This document shows, one piece after another, positions 17,617 through 25,364 of a DNA stretch of 35,297 nt. The DNA is from Bacteroidota bacterium (GTDB lineage: Bacteria > Bacteroidota > Bacteroidia > Chitinophagales > LD1): NCBI GenBank assembly GCA_947476645.1, contig CANJRM010000024.1:1-35297 (forward strand). Reading direction: 5' to 3'. Under the pieces are notes generated by a model. That model was not told where the DNA came from. It saw only the letters and a list, made by a program, of their open reading frames with translations, and searched no databases. Each line of letters opens with the position of its first letter. Position 1 is the stretch's first letter. A program made the position numbers and the translations under genes.

Positions 17617-18792
17617 ATGGCTTCAAAAAGAGATTACTACGAAATTTTAGGTGTTGCAAAAACTGGTACTGCGGAAGAAATTAAAAAAGCTTATCGCAAA
17701 GTGGCATTGCAATTTCACCCTGATAGAAACCAAGGCGATAAAGCTGCCGAAGAAAAATTTAAAGAAGCGGCAGAAGCTTATGAAGTATTAAGTGACGCGG
17801 AGAAAAAAGCGAAGTATGACCAATATGGACACGCGGGAGTAAATCAAGGCGCGGGTGGTTATCAGGGCGGAAATATGGAAGACATCTTCCGTAACTTCGG
17901 AGATATTTTTGGTGGCGGAGGTGGTGGTGGCGGTTTCGATCCGTTTGAAACTTTTTTTGGCGGAGGCGGTGGAAGAGGTCGTCAGCAAACGCGCGGTAAA
18001 CGCGGAACTAATTTACGCGTGCGTGTAAAATTGAGTTTGATAGAAGTAGCGAATGGTGCGCGCAAAAATCTGAAGGTTAAAAAACATATCGAGTGTCACA
18101 CATGCCATGGCAGTGGTGCAAAGGATGCTTCATCGGTAGGTAAATGTTCGGTGTGCGGAGGAAGTGGCACGGTGCGTAAAGTGCAGAACACTATTCTCGG
18201 GCAAATGCAAACTACTTCTACCTGTTACCAATGTAACGGAAGCGGTCAGCAGATTACAAAGAAGTGTTTAACCTGTAACGGACTTGGAGTTGAATACGGA
18301 GAAGAAACTATTCAGGTAGACATTCCCGCAGGTGTGCAGGACGGTATGCAACTATCTATGGGAGGCAAAGGAAATGCAGGAGAACAAGGTGGTGCAGCCG
18401 GTGATTTAATTATTCAAATAGAAGTTGAACAAAATCCTGAACTGGAAATTGACGGACAGAATGTGATTTACAATCTGCACATCAGTTTTATTGATGCCGT
18501 GCTTGGTTCGCAGGTAGAAGTTCCTACGATTGAAGGCAAGGCGAAATTCAAAATTCCCGCAGGCACACAGGCAGGAAAAATTTTCCGCTTAAGCGGAAAG
18601 GGTTTGCCTTCGGTAAACAGTTACGGAAGAGGCGACCAATTGATTCTCATTCACGTTTATACGCCAAGTGATTTATCGGCTGACGAGAAAAAGCTTTTAG
18701 AAAAACTTCGTGAAAGCCCGAACTTTAAACCAAAACCCGGAGCCAAACAAGAGCGCGGATTTTTTGACCGCGTGAAAGATATGTTTGAGTAA
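17617..18792 (+). CDS. dnaJ: Chaperone DnaJ (type I Hsp40)
   Basis: A 391-residue co-chaperone that delivers clients to DnaK and stimulates its ATPase. The J domain (1-72) has the HPD motif at 34-36. A Gly/Phe-rich linker with two long Gly runs covers about 73-130. The zinc domain has four C-x-x-C-x-G-x-G repeats, with cysteines at 160/163, 177/180, 203/206 and 217/220. The C-terminal substrate-binding domains follow ([40 protein letters not shown]). All elements of a type I DnaJ are intact and the length is normal. It is expected to be cotranscribed with grpE; the 78-bp gap contains an inverted repeat. Confidence 0.97.
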   Translation: MASKRDYYEILGVAKTGTAEEIKKAYRKVALQFHPDRNQGDKAAEEKFKEAAEAYEVLSDAEKKAKYDQYGHAGVNQGAGGYQGGNMEDIFRNFGDIFGGGGGGGGFDPFETFFGGGGGRGRQQTRGKRGTNLRVRVKLSLIEVANGARKNLKVKKHIECHTCHGSGAKDASSVGKCSVCGGSGTVRKVQNTILGQMQTTSTCYQCNGSGQQITKKCLTCNGLGVEYGEETIQVDIPAGVQDGMQLSMGGKGNAGEQGGAAGDLIIQIEVEQNPELEIDGQNVIYNLHISFIDAVLGSQVEVPTIEGKAKFKIPAGTQAGKIFRLSGKGLPSVNSYGRGDQLILIHVYTPSDLSADEKKLLEKLRESPNFKPKPGAKQERGFFDRVKDMFE

Positions 18793-18823
18793 ACTTCTTC
18801 ATAAATCATTTTATGTTTGAAAC

Positions 18824-19267
18824 ATGAGAACACTTCTTGTCCTAATTTCCTCTTTTATTTTCTTTCAAAATATTTCTGCCCAAACTGATTCCACTTCTGT
18901 AAAGAAACCGTCACGTGCTTCTACCCGAAATGATTCGCTTTACCTAGCACGATTAAACAACAGTGGCAATCTGATGATTGCGGGGGGAGTTGGACTATTC
19001 GGTGTAAGCGGTTATTTATTTTATCAGGGAGCAAAAGTTTATGGCTACGTAGATAAAGCCAGTACAGACCCTGAAGGCGAAAAACAGCGCAACAATAAAA
19101 TAGGAACCATTTACTATGCCTGCGGAGGAATTGCAGTAGCTGTGGGTGCAGTGCTCATTGGTTTGGGCGCGCGAAATAAAGTTGAGTTCAAAGCACGAAA
19201 GCGTATGCTCGAAGTGCAGTCTGGATTTCTCGATGATGGAAAACTTGGCTTAGCGCTCAATTTTTAA
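18824..19267 (+). CDS. Small exported protein with two hydrophobic segments, unknown function
   Basis: A 147-residue protein I do not recognise. Residues 1-19 form a Sec signal peptide (MRTLLVLISSFIFFQNISAQ). A charged Ser/Arg/Lys-rich stretch follows, then a hydrophobic Gly-rich segment (about 50-70, MIAGGVGLFGVSGYLFYQGA) and a second one (about 95-117, YYACGGIAVAVGAVLIGLGA), and a basic C-terminal tail ending LGLALNF. The two Gly-rich segments could be transmembrane helices or a small hairpin in the envelope. The gene starts 31 bp after dnaJ on the same strand and ends ahead of a gltA promoter, so it may be read through from dnaJ. A TATGTTTG box lies too close to the ATG to be its promoter. 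That it is a real gene is likely because of the clear signal peptide and the tight packing. Confidence 0.75.
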   Translation: MRTLLVLISSFIFFQNISAQTDSTSVKKPSRASTRNDSLYLARLNNSGNLMIAGGVGLFGVSGYLFYQGAKVYGYVDKASTDPEGEKQRNNKIGTIYYACGGIAVAVGAVLIGLGARNKVEFKARKRMLEVQSGFLDDGKLGLALNF

Positions 19268-19277
19268 TTCTGTCTTC

Positions 19278-19307
19278 TTTAAACTTTTCCCCCTTTTATT
19301 ACTTTTG
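19278..19307 (+). promoter_or_regulatory. Bacteroidota-type promoter for gltA
   Basis: TTT (19278-19280), exactly 19 nt, then TACTTTTG (19300-19307), a full -7 match with one base off in the -33 box. The leader is about 35 nt. Confidence 0.5.
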
Positions 19308-19347
19308 GCGCGCCCTGCAAAACGCAGTGTAAAAATCTAACCACACC

Positions 19348-20634
19348 ATGTCTGACAAAGCAACTTTTACTCTCGATGGAAAAAATTATGAGTATCCTGT
19401 TATCACGGGAACTGAAAATGAAAAAGCAGTTGATATATCGAAGTTGCGCGCGCAAAGTGGTTTTGTAACGTTTGATGAAGGATATAAAAACACAGGCTGC
19501 ACAGTCAGCAATATTACTTTCCTTGATGGCGAAAAAGGAATTCTGCGTTACCGCGGATATGGCATTGAAGATTTAGCCGAGAAGGCAACCTTCACTGAGG
19601 TTTCGTATTTGCTTTTGTATGGTGAATTGCCTACAGCAAAACAGTTGAAAGATTTTGAAGACAATCTTACACAGCATACACTCGTTCATGAAAATTTGAT
19701 GAAAGTATTTGAAGTGTTTCCTTCGGGCTCGCATCCAATGGGGCAGTTGATGACACTTATTTCAGGGCTTTCATCTTTTTATCCTGATTCGTTGAATCCG
19801 AATAAAAGTCCTGAGCAGGTGAACCTTACTATCATTCGTTTGTTGGCGAAGATGCCTACTATCTGCGCTATGATTCAGAAGAAAGGCAAAGGACATCCGC
19901 TGGTTTATCCGCAGAACAAACATGATTACGTTACTAATTTCCTGCGCATGACTTTCGGTAATGTAACCGATGATTATGCACCGGACCCTGTGGTGATTGA
20001 TGCCATGAACAAACTTTTAATTCTTCATGCGGACCACGAACAAAACTGTTCTACGGCTACTGTGAGAATTGTTGGTTCATCACATGCTAACCTGTATGCT
20101 TCTATAGGAGCAGGAGTTGCGGCACTTTGGGGACCTCGCCACGGTGGAGCAAATCAGGAAGTGTTGGAAATGCTAGAGCATATTCAAACGATTGACAAAG
20201 GCGATGTGAAAAAAGTTGTAGCAGAAGCAAAAGATAAAAAGCGATTGTTGTTTGGTTTCGGTCACCGCGTTTACAAAAACTTTGACCCACGTGCTACTAT
20301 TATTAAGAAATCGTGCGACAATGTTTTAGCTAAGCTTGGCGTAAATGACCCGTTGCTCGACATTGCTAAACAATTGGAAGAAGTGGCGCTGACTGACCCT
20401 TACTTTATTGAACGCAAACTTTACCCGAACGTAGATTTCTATTCGGGAATTATTTACAAGGCACTTGGTTTCCCTACGCCTATGTTCACCGTGTTGTTTG
20501 CTCTTGGTCGTTTGCCGGGATGGATTTCGCAGTGGAAAGAAATGCGCGAAAAGAACGAAGACATTGGCAGACCGCGCCAGATATACAACGGACCCGGACT
20601 GAGACCGTTTGTAGGAATTACAGACAGAAAATAA
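19348..20634 (+). CDS. gltA: Citrate synthase
   Basis: A 428-residue enzyme that condenses acetyl-CoA and oxaloacetate to citrate, the entry step of the TCA cycle. It has the N-terminal beta extension of the hexameric type II (Gram-negative) citrate synthases (FTLDGKNYEYPVITGTENEK). Catalytic residues are visible in their usual contexts: His in WGPRHGGANQEV, His in FGFGHRVYKNFDPRA, and Asp in YPNVDFYSGI. The family signature continues as FPTPMFTVLFALGRLPGWISQW and the C-terminus has RPRQIYNGP. It has its own promoter-like boxes and a terminator, so it is probably monocistronic. The length is normal for the type II enzyme, which is often inhibited by NADH; that cannot be judged here. Confidence 0.97.
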   Translation: MSDKATFTLDGKNYEYPVITGTENEKAVDISKLRAQSGFVTFDEGYKNTGCTVSNITFLDGEKGILRYRGYGIEDLAEKATFTEVSYLLLYGELPTAKQLKDFEDNLTQHTLVHENLMKVFEVFPSGSHPMGQLMTLISGLSSFYPDSLNPNKSPEQVNLTIIRLLAKMPTICAMIQKKGKGHPLVYPQNKHDYVTNFLRMTFGNVTDDYAPDPVVIDAMNKLLILHADHEQNCSTATVRIVGSSHANLYASIGAGVAALWGPRHGGANQEVLEMLEHIQTIDKGDVKKVVAEAKDKKRLLFGFGHRVYKNFDPRATIIKKSCDNVLAKLGVNDPLLDIAKQLEEVALTDPYFIERKLYPNVDFYSGIIYKALGFPTPMFTVLFALGRLPGWISQWKEMREKNEDIGRPRQIYNGPGLRPFVGITDRK

Positions 20635-20647
20635 AAACCACCCCCAA

Positions 20648-20661
20648 CCCCCTAAAGGGGG
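20648..20661 (+). other. CCCCCTAAAGGGGG hairpin after gltA
   Basis: A 5-bp GC stem with TAAA loop set in a C-rich run (ACCACCCCCAACC before it), 13 bp after the gltA stop. This form of GC palindrome is, to my knowledge, a frequent intergenic motif in Bacteroidota. It may add to termination or block 3' exonucleases. Confidence 0.5.
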
Positions 20662-20685
20662 CTTGAACAGCCGAATACAAAATAC

Positions 20686-20723
20686 AAAAGGCATTCTTCA
20701 AAAATGAGGAGTGCCTTTTCTTA
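20686..20723 (+). terminator. Rho-independent terminator of gltA
   Basis: A 15-bp stem AAAAGGCATTCTTCA (20686-20700) against TGAGGAGTGCCTTTT (20705-20719), with two G-U pairs and an AAAA loop. T-rich sequence follows, and the A-run before it could make it work on both strands. Confidence 0.8.
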
Positions 20724-20772
20724 TTTTAATAGCCAATTTTCCCCTTTCCTATTCCGAGTATTTCTGCTTTAT

Positions 20773-20800
20773 TTGCCGTCCTTTTAAAAAGGCAGATTTG
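20773..20800 (+). promoter_or_regulatory. Weak promoter candidate for ppiD
   Basis: CAGATTTG (20793-20800) matches TAnnTTTG in all but the first base. The TTG at 20773-20775 is only 17 nt upstream instead of 19, so the call is weak. Confidence 0.3.
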
Positions 20801-20834
20801 TTTTTCAATCGTAAATTTTAAATCTTAAATCTCT

Positions 20835-22970
20835 ATGGCAGTTATAGGTAAAATTCGTCAGCGCTCAGGATTGCTGATATTTCTGATTGGTCTTTCTATT
20901 GTGGGTTTCCTTGTTATGGATGCCACGAACTCACAAGGCAGTTTGCTTAAGGGCAGAAAAGATGCTGTGGGCAAAGTGAACGGAGAAAAAATTCCTTACA
21001 CCGAGTTCAGCAAGAAATACGAGGAGAATGTGAAGAACATGGAAGAGCAAATGAAAGGTCAGCCGGTGGCGGAAGACCAACGCAACTACATGCGCACGCA
21101 AACCTGGAACGAGATGGTGAACGAAATTATTTTCAATAAACTTTACGATGCCTTGGGCATTAATGTAACTGCTGAAGAGTTGAATGAACTGGCTACCGGT
21201 GAAAATGCTTCGCAGTATATTAAGAACGACCAGCAGTTTAAGAATCCTCAAACAGGTCAGTTTGACCCTGCGCAGGTTCGTTTGTATATGCAGCGTTTAG
21301 ACCAGGACCCGCAAGGTGTTGAGCCGGGCACTGTGCGCAAGCAATGGATGCGTTTCGAAAATTTGCTCAAGCAAAATCAATATCAGCAGAAGTATAATAA
21401 CCTAATTGCAAAAGCATTGGTAGTGCCAAGCTGGGTGGGCGAAATGAGTTACAATGACCAAGGCCGCACGGTGAGTTTTAAATATGTTCAGTTGCCATAC
21501 AGCGAAGTGAATGATGCCGATGTGAAAGTAACCGATGATGATTTGAAAAAATATTTGAGCGAGCACGAAGCAAAATTCAAGCAGGATGATGAAACGCGTA
21601 AGTTGGAATATGTAACGTTTGATATCGTAGCTTCTGCCGGTGATTCTGCTCGCATTGTAAAAGACTTAGAAGAAAGACGTGCTGATTTTGCCAAAGGCGC
21701 AAAACCATCTGACGACTCGTTGTTCGTGAAACTTTTTTCAGAAACTCCTTTTGATGAAGTGTATTACGACAAGGATAAACTGTTTTCAAGTGTGAAGGAT
21801 TCTTTCTTCTCGTTGCCTGTAAAATCAATTGTAGGACCTTATGCCGATGGCAAAAGTTTCAAGCTTGCAAAAATAAGCGACCGCAAAATGATTTCTGATT
21901 CGGTGCATGTGCGCGATATTAAAATTTCGTTTGAAGGAGTAACTTCTCAGGAAGCTGCTGCGGTGAAATTTAAATTGGTGGACAGCATTATGCGCGATAT
22001 TGATACGTTGAAAAAAGATTTTGGTATGGAAGCGGTAATGCGTTCCGATGACCAGATTAGCAAAATGCGCGGTGGCGATTTGGGCTGGGTGAAACAAGGC
22101 GAGAAAGATAAAGCATACAACGATTTAATTTTCTTTCGCGCAGTGAAAGGCAAAGTTTATAAAGTGCCTGTGCAAAGCGAAAACGCTATTCACTTAGTGC
22201 AAGTGGTGGAAGATAAACCAACAAAGGTTGGTGTGCAGTTATCGTATTTGACGAAAGAAATTATTCCAAGCCCTGAGACAGAAAGAAATATTTACGGCAA
22301 TGCAACAACCTTTGCAGGCGAAAACCAGAAGGCAGAGAAGTTTTTGGAAGCCGGAAAGAAGTTGAACATTAAAACGGTGCAGGCATTGAAGAAGGATGAG
22401 TTTAGTGTGCCGGGTTTAGGCTCTACACGCGAGTTAGTGAAGTGGGCATTCAATGCTAAGAAGGGAGAAGTTTCTCCGCCATTTACTACCAGCGGCAAAC
22501 ACGTTATTGCTTTGCTCGAAAACATTACACCAAAAGGATTGCCCGATTTAGATGCTGTGCGCGACCGCATTACGCCTGAAGCAAAAACAGCTAAGAAGTT
22601 TGAATTGCTGGCTAAGAAAATTGAAGATGCTAAAGCTGCCAACATTGAGGCGCTGGCTACTAAACTTGGAAAAGCGCCAATGGATGCTAACGGAGTTTCG
22701 TTTGGCAACCCTGCTTTCAACAATACGTTTGAGCCAACAGTAACCGCTACTGCACTTAGCACAGCAGCCGGAAAATTATCGGGAGCTATTAAAGGAAACA
22801 GCGGTGTGTTTGTGGTGCAAACGGTTAGCGTAACTGAACCTGCTAAGCAAACTGATTACGGTGTTTACACTTATCAAACTAAACAGCAGTTGCAACAAAA
22901 AGCTGCGCGTGTGCAGGATGTGCAGAAGAAGTTGGCTTCTGTTACTGATGACCGCTCGGAGTTCTTTTGA
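20835..22970 (+). CDS. ppiD: PpiD/SurA-type membrane-anchored peptidyl-prolyl isomerase chaperone
   Basis: A 711-residue periplasmic folding factor anchored in the inner membrane. Residues 1-11 are cytoplasmic and basic, and residues 12-31 form the single transmembrane helix (SGLLIFLIGLSIVGFLVMDA). Next is the SurA/PpiD N-terminal chaperone region beginning VGKVNGEKIPYTEFSKKYEE and WNEMVNEIIFNKLYDALGIN. A parvulin-type PPIase domain lies at about 350-455, seen in MRGGDLGWVKQGEKDKAYND and the final H-L-V-Q-V-V-E-D-K-P. A second, more degenerate parvulin-like region follows (KKGEVSPPFTTSGKHVIALL). It helps fold exported and outer-membrane proteins, which fits a genome rich in T9SS cargo. Length is normal for Bacteroidota PpiD. 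It ends with a strong terminator ahead of the 21-bp array. Confidence 0.92.
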   Translation: MAVIGKIRQRSGLLIFLIGLSIVGFLVMDATNSQGSLLKGRKDAVGKVNGEKIPYTEFSKKYEENVKNMEEQMKGQPVAEDQRNYMRTQTWNEMVNEIIFNKLYDALGINVTAEELNELATGENASQYIKNDQQFKNPQTGQFDPAQVRLYMQRLDQDPQGVEPGTVRKQWMRFENLLKQNQYQQKYNNLIAKALVVPSWVGEMSYNDQGRTVSFKYVQLPYSEVNDADVKVTDDDLKKYLSEHEAKFKQDDETRKLEYVTFDIVASAGDSARIVKDLEERRADFAKGAKPSDDSLFVKLFSETPFDEVYYDKDKLFSSVKDSFFSLPVKSIVGPYADGKSFKLAKISDRKMISDSVHVRDIKISFEGVTSQEAAAVKFKLVDSIMRDIDTLKKDFGMEAVMRSDDQISKMRGGDLGWVKQGEKDKAYNDLIFFRAVKGKVYKVPVQSENAIHLVQVVEDKPTKVGVQLSYLTKEIIPSPETERNIYGNATTFAGENQKAEKFLEAGKKLNIKTVQALKKDEFSVPGLGSTRELVKWAFNAKKGEVSPPFTTSGKHVIALLENITPKGLPDLDAVRDRITPEAKTAKKFELLAKKIEDAKAANIEALATKLGKAPMDANGVSFGNPAFNNTFEPTVTATALSTAAGKLSGAIKGNSGVFVVQTVSVTEPAKQTDYGVYTYQTKQQLQQKAARVQDVQKKLASVTDDRSEFF

Positions 22971-22988
22971 TAAAAAATTTATTCTATT

Positions 22989-23028
22989 AAAAAACCCTCC
23001 TCTGATTATTCGGGGGAGGGTTTTTTGT
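22989..23028 (+). terminator. Rho-independent terminator of ppiD
   Basis: AAAAAACCCTCC (22989-23000) pairs perfectly with GGAGGGTTTTTT (23015-23026), and the stem extends inward by G-U and G-C pairs. It lies 19 bp after the ppiD stop. Confidence 0.9.
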
Positions 23029-23062
23029 TTGGGGAATGAGGTGAAAACTTATGCGCTGAGTG

Positions 23063-23251
23063 GGTTTGTTCGGGAGTTGTTCGGATTTGATTAACTCGAG
23101 TTTTGTTTTATTCAAGTGCTGTTTGGGTTTGGTAGCCAGCTATTCGGGTTTGTTCATGTGCTATTTGGATTTGTTCAACGCCTGTTCGTGTTTGGCAGGT
23201 GGTCGTTCGGGTTTAGCAGATGGTCGTTCGGGTTTGTTTTGGCTTGAAAAC
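23063..23251. repeat. Nine tandem 21-bp units, helically phased (GGTTTGTTC-type)
   Basis: Nine consecutive units start at 23063, 23084, 23105, 23126, 23147, 23168, 23189, 23210 and 23231, with a step of exactly 21 bp and no insertion or deletion. The most conserved part is the (T/C)GGGTTTG core at each junction; the rest is degenerate. Read on the plus strand in one frame (GTG at 23060, stop after 23263) it gives a 68-residue ORF with the heptad G-L-F-x-x-C-S. No promoter or ribosome-binding sequence is apparent, so coding is uncertain. The array lies in the 526-bp spacer between convergent ppiD and atpA. The last unit (23231-23251) is diverged, and a faint tenth unit precedes the first. Confidence 0.8.
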
Positions 23252-23309
23252 ATTTATTTTTTGTAAATTGTTAAAATGGTTACCTCCAACAGAAGGACTG
23301 TTTGTATTC

Positions 23310-23398
23310 GGGTTAGGGATAGAGCGGAAAGCCCGCAGTGAGGAACGAGCGAGGACTTGAAGCGATAGCCCGACCGCCTGCTTTGAGGCGGGAACCCC
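23310..23398 (+). ncRNA. Structured noncoding element, possibly Flavo-1-like RNA
   Basis: The stretch opens GGGTTAGGGATAG and contains GCGATAGCCCGACC, followed by a hairpin CCGCCT/AGGCGG (23374-23379 with 23386-23391). The ends pair as GGGTT (23310-23314) with AACCC (23393-23397). The GGGATAG ... GATAGCCCGACC pair recalls a conserved noncoding RNA/repeat of Flavobacteria and other Bacteroidota; I believe this is the Flavo-1 motif but could not check it. It has no reading frame. The strand is assigned from the orientation of the motif. It could also be a dispersed palindromic repeat. Confidence 0.5.
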
Positions 23399-23416
23399 AT
23401 CCATATTTTTTAAAAC

Positions 23417-23450
23417 ACAAAAGCCCCTCGATAACTCGAAGGGCTTTTGT
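23417..23450 (-). terminator. Terminator of atpA, probably bidirectional
   Basis: ACAAAAGCCCCTCGA (23417-23431) pairs with TCGAAGGGCTTTTGT (23436-23450), one mismatch, loop TAAC. Each arm carries a run of A or T outward, so it could stop transcription from both strands. It is 47 bp past the atpA stop. Confidence 0.85.
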
Positions 23451-23457
23451 ATTTTAT

Positions 23458-23486
23458 CGATGCCATCGCTTAGAGCGATGGCATCG
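23458..23486. other. Perfect 13-bp hairpin next to the atpA stop
   Basis: CGATGCCATCGCT (23458-23470), loop TAG, then its exact complement AGCGATGGCATCG (23474-23486). The inner halves GCCATCGC/GCGATGGC are themselves near-palindromic. There is no T tract on either side. It precedes the terminator on the atpA strand and may be an mRNA 3'-end stabiliser or a protein site. Confidence 0.55.
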
Positions 23487-23496
23487 GTTTTAAATT

Positions 23497-25074
23497 TTAG
23501 TGCGAGTAGTTCAACGAAACCTCGGCAGCTACTTCCTGTAATTTCTTTTCGGTAGCGTCATCCATTGGTTTGTTGAGTCCTTTGAGCAAGTCGGGGAAAC
23601 GGGTTTCGAGTTGCGTGAGGTAATCTTTTTCGAAATCCTTCATTTTGTTTACCGGCACTTTAGAGGCAAGGTTCTTGGTTCCTACATATAATATAGCCAC
23701 CTGACGCTCTACCGAGAACGGTGTAAACTGCGGTTGTTTGAGAATTTCTACGTTGCGCGCTCCTTTGTCGAGAACGGCTTTGGTAGCTGCATCTAAATCT
23801 GAACCGAATTTTGAGAAGGCTTCCAACTCGCGGTATTGCGCCTGGTCGAGTTTCAAGGTTCCCGCCACTTTCTTCATGGATTTGATTTGCGCGTTACCAC
23901 CCACACGGCTCACCGAAATACCTACGTTGATAGCCGGACGAATACCTGAGTTGAAGAGGTTGGACTCCAAAAATATCTGACCATCGGTAATAGAAATTAC
24001 GTTGGTAGGAATATAAGCCGATACGTCACCCGCCTGTGTTTCGATGATTGGAAGCGCGGTTAACGAGCCACCACCCTTTACTAAGTGACGGATAGATTCC
24101 GGCAAGTCGTTCATCTTTTCTGCCACTTCCTGATTGGCATTTATTTTTGCGGCTCTTTCTAATAACCGGCTGTGTAAGTAGAATACATCACCAGGGTAAG
24201 CTTCGCGTCCCGGAGGGCGTTTCAAAAGCAGGGAAACTTCGCGGTAAGCTACGGCTTGTTTCGATAAATCATCATATACAATCAAAGCAGGTTTTCCTAA
24301 ATCGCGGAAATATTCGCCTACTGCGCATCCGGCAAACGGAGCGTAGAACTGCAAAGGAGCAGGGTCGGCAGCCGAAGCAGATACCACCGTGGTGTAAGCC
24401 ATAGCTCCGTTATCCTGCAAAGTTTTTACCACGCGCGCTACGGTAGATGCTTTCTGTCCGCTGGCAACATAAATACAGTAAACCGGTTCGCCACGGTCAA
24501 AAAATTCTTTTTGATTTAAGATAGTGTCAATAGCCACCGCTGTTTTACCTACCTGGCGGTCACCGATAATCAACTCGCGTTGTCCGCGACCGATAGGAAT
24601 CATAGCGTCAATAGCTTTGATACCGGTTTGCAACGGCTCGTTTACCGGCTGACGGTAAATTACTCCCGGTGCTTTTCTTTCCAATGGCATTTCATACAAA
24701 TCGCCCGTAACAGGTCCTTTGCCATCAATAGGTTCGCCCAGTGTATTGATAACGCGACCAATTAAACCGTAACCAACTTTTATAGAAGCGATAACGCCTG
24801 TTCTTTTTACCGTGTCGCCTTCTTTAATTTTTCCGGAAGGTCCCATCAATACCACACCCACGTTATCTTCTTCGAGGTTCAATACGATTGCTTTTACACC
24901 GCTTTCGAACTCTACCAATTCTCCCGCACCGGCTTTAGTTAAGCCATAAACACGGGCAATACCGTCACCTATTTGCAACACGGTTCCTACTTCTTCTAAT
25001 TGAGCTGCGCTTTTAAATCCTGAAAGTTGTTCGCGAAGGATTGTTGAAATCTCATCGGGTTTTACGTCTGCCAT
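23497..25074 (-). CDS. atpA: F1Fo ATP synthase subunit alpha, standing alone
   Basis: A 525-residue subunit of the F1 head that forms the noncatalytic nucleotide sites next to beta. Visible features: the N-terminal beta barrel ([20 protein letters not shown]), the P-loop GDRQVGKT (about 171-178), the [20 protein letters not shown] segment and the C-terminal helical domain. The PS00152-type signature P-x-x-x-x-x-x-S-x-S appears as [14 protein letters not shown]. All of this is intact and of normal length. Oddly, neither atpH upstream nor atpG downstream is present, although these flank atpA in most bacteria. Instead it has its own perfect Bacteroidota promoter at 25129-25158 and its own terminator, so it is a one-gene transcription unit. 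Confidence 0.97.
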   Translation of the reverse strand: MADVKPDEISTILREQLSGFKSAAQLEEVGTVLQIGDGIARVYGLTKAGAGELVEFESGVKAIVLNLEEDNVGVVLMGPSGKIKEGDTVKRTGVIASIKVGYGLIGRVINTLGEPIDGKGPVTGDLYEMPLERKAPGVIYRQPVNEPLQTGIKAIDAMIPIGRGQRELIIGDRQVGKTAVAIDTILNQKEFFDRGEPVYCIYVASGQKASTVARVVKTLQDNGAMAYTTVVSASAADPAPLQFYAPFAGCAVGEYFRDLGKPALIVYDDLSKQAVAYREVSLLLKRPPGREAYPGDVFYLHSRLLERAAKINANQEVAEKMNDLPESIRHLVKGGGSLTALPIIETQAGDVSAYIPTNVISITDGQIFLESNLFNSGIRPAINVGISVSRVGGNAQIKSMKKVAGTLKLDQAQYRELEAFSKFGSDLDAATKAVLDKGARNVEILKQPQFTPFSVERQVAILYVGTKNLASKVPVNKMKDFEKDYLTQLETRFPDLLKGLNKPMDDATEKKLQEVAAEVSLNYSH

Positions 25075-25128
25075 AATTCTTATTGGTTATTTATGATTGA
25101 TAATTGTTAACGCCTTTTTAAGCGCGCG

Positions 25129-25158
25129 CAAAAATAGAAGAAGAGGTGGTATTTGCAA
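25129..25158 (-). promoter_or_regulatory. Bacteroidota consensus promoter for atpA
   Basis: On the minus strand TTG (25156-25158), exactly 19 nt, then TATTTTTG (25129-25136): a perfect consensus match. The leader to the ATG is about 47 nt. This shows atpA is not read only from an upstream ATP synthase operon. Confidence 0.85.
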
Positions 25159-25211
25159 ATGAAAAACGCGGGGCAATCTGATAGTTAAGGATAACCAAAC
25201 CCAAAAAGATT

Positions 25212-25311
25212 TGTCATTCCGAATTTCGGCTCTGCGAAATGAGGAATCTTGTATTTCTTAATTGAGGAATACAAGATGTTTCGCTTCGCAGAGCCTACGC
25301 TCAACATGACA
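25212..25311. repeat. 100-bp imperfect palindromic element (TGTCATTCCGA type)
   Basis: It begins TGTCATTCCGA and ends ATGACA. Nested arms pair as GGCTCTGCGAA (25228-25238) with TTCGCAGAGCC (25285-25295), and ATCTTGTATT (25246-25255) with AATACAAGAT (25268-25277), giving a long hairpin around a short loop. The TGTCATTCCGA...GAGGAATCT wording is, to my knowledge, a dispersed intergenic repeat in several phyla including Bacteroidota. It carries no frame and sits between the atpA promoter and the M28 stop. It may be a nonautonomous mobile repeat or serve as a transcript end for the M28 gene. Confidence 0.7.
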
Positions 25312-25364
25312 TCGCGCTGTAATTTGTATTGCCCTTTGTCACTTGTCCCTTCGTCCCCTGTTAC

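Noticed and set aside
18812-18819. TATGTTTG as promoter of the 18824 gene
   Set aside because: Only four bases separate it from the start codon and there is no TTG 19 nt upstream.
23060-23266. 68-residue ORF in the 21-bp array as a gene
   Set aside because: Only a GTG start, hydrophobic heptads made by the repeat period, and no promoter; kept as a repeat.
25212-25311. tRNA or insertion sequence
   Set aside because: No cloverleaf or anticodon arm and no transposase frame; it is a simple nested palindrome.
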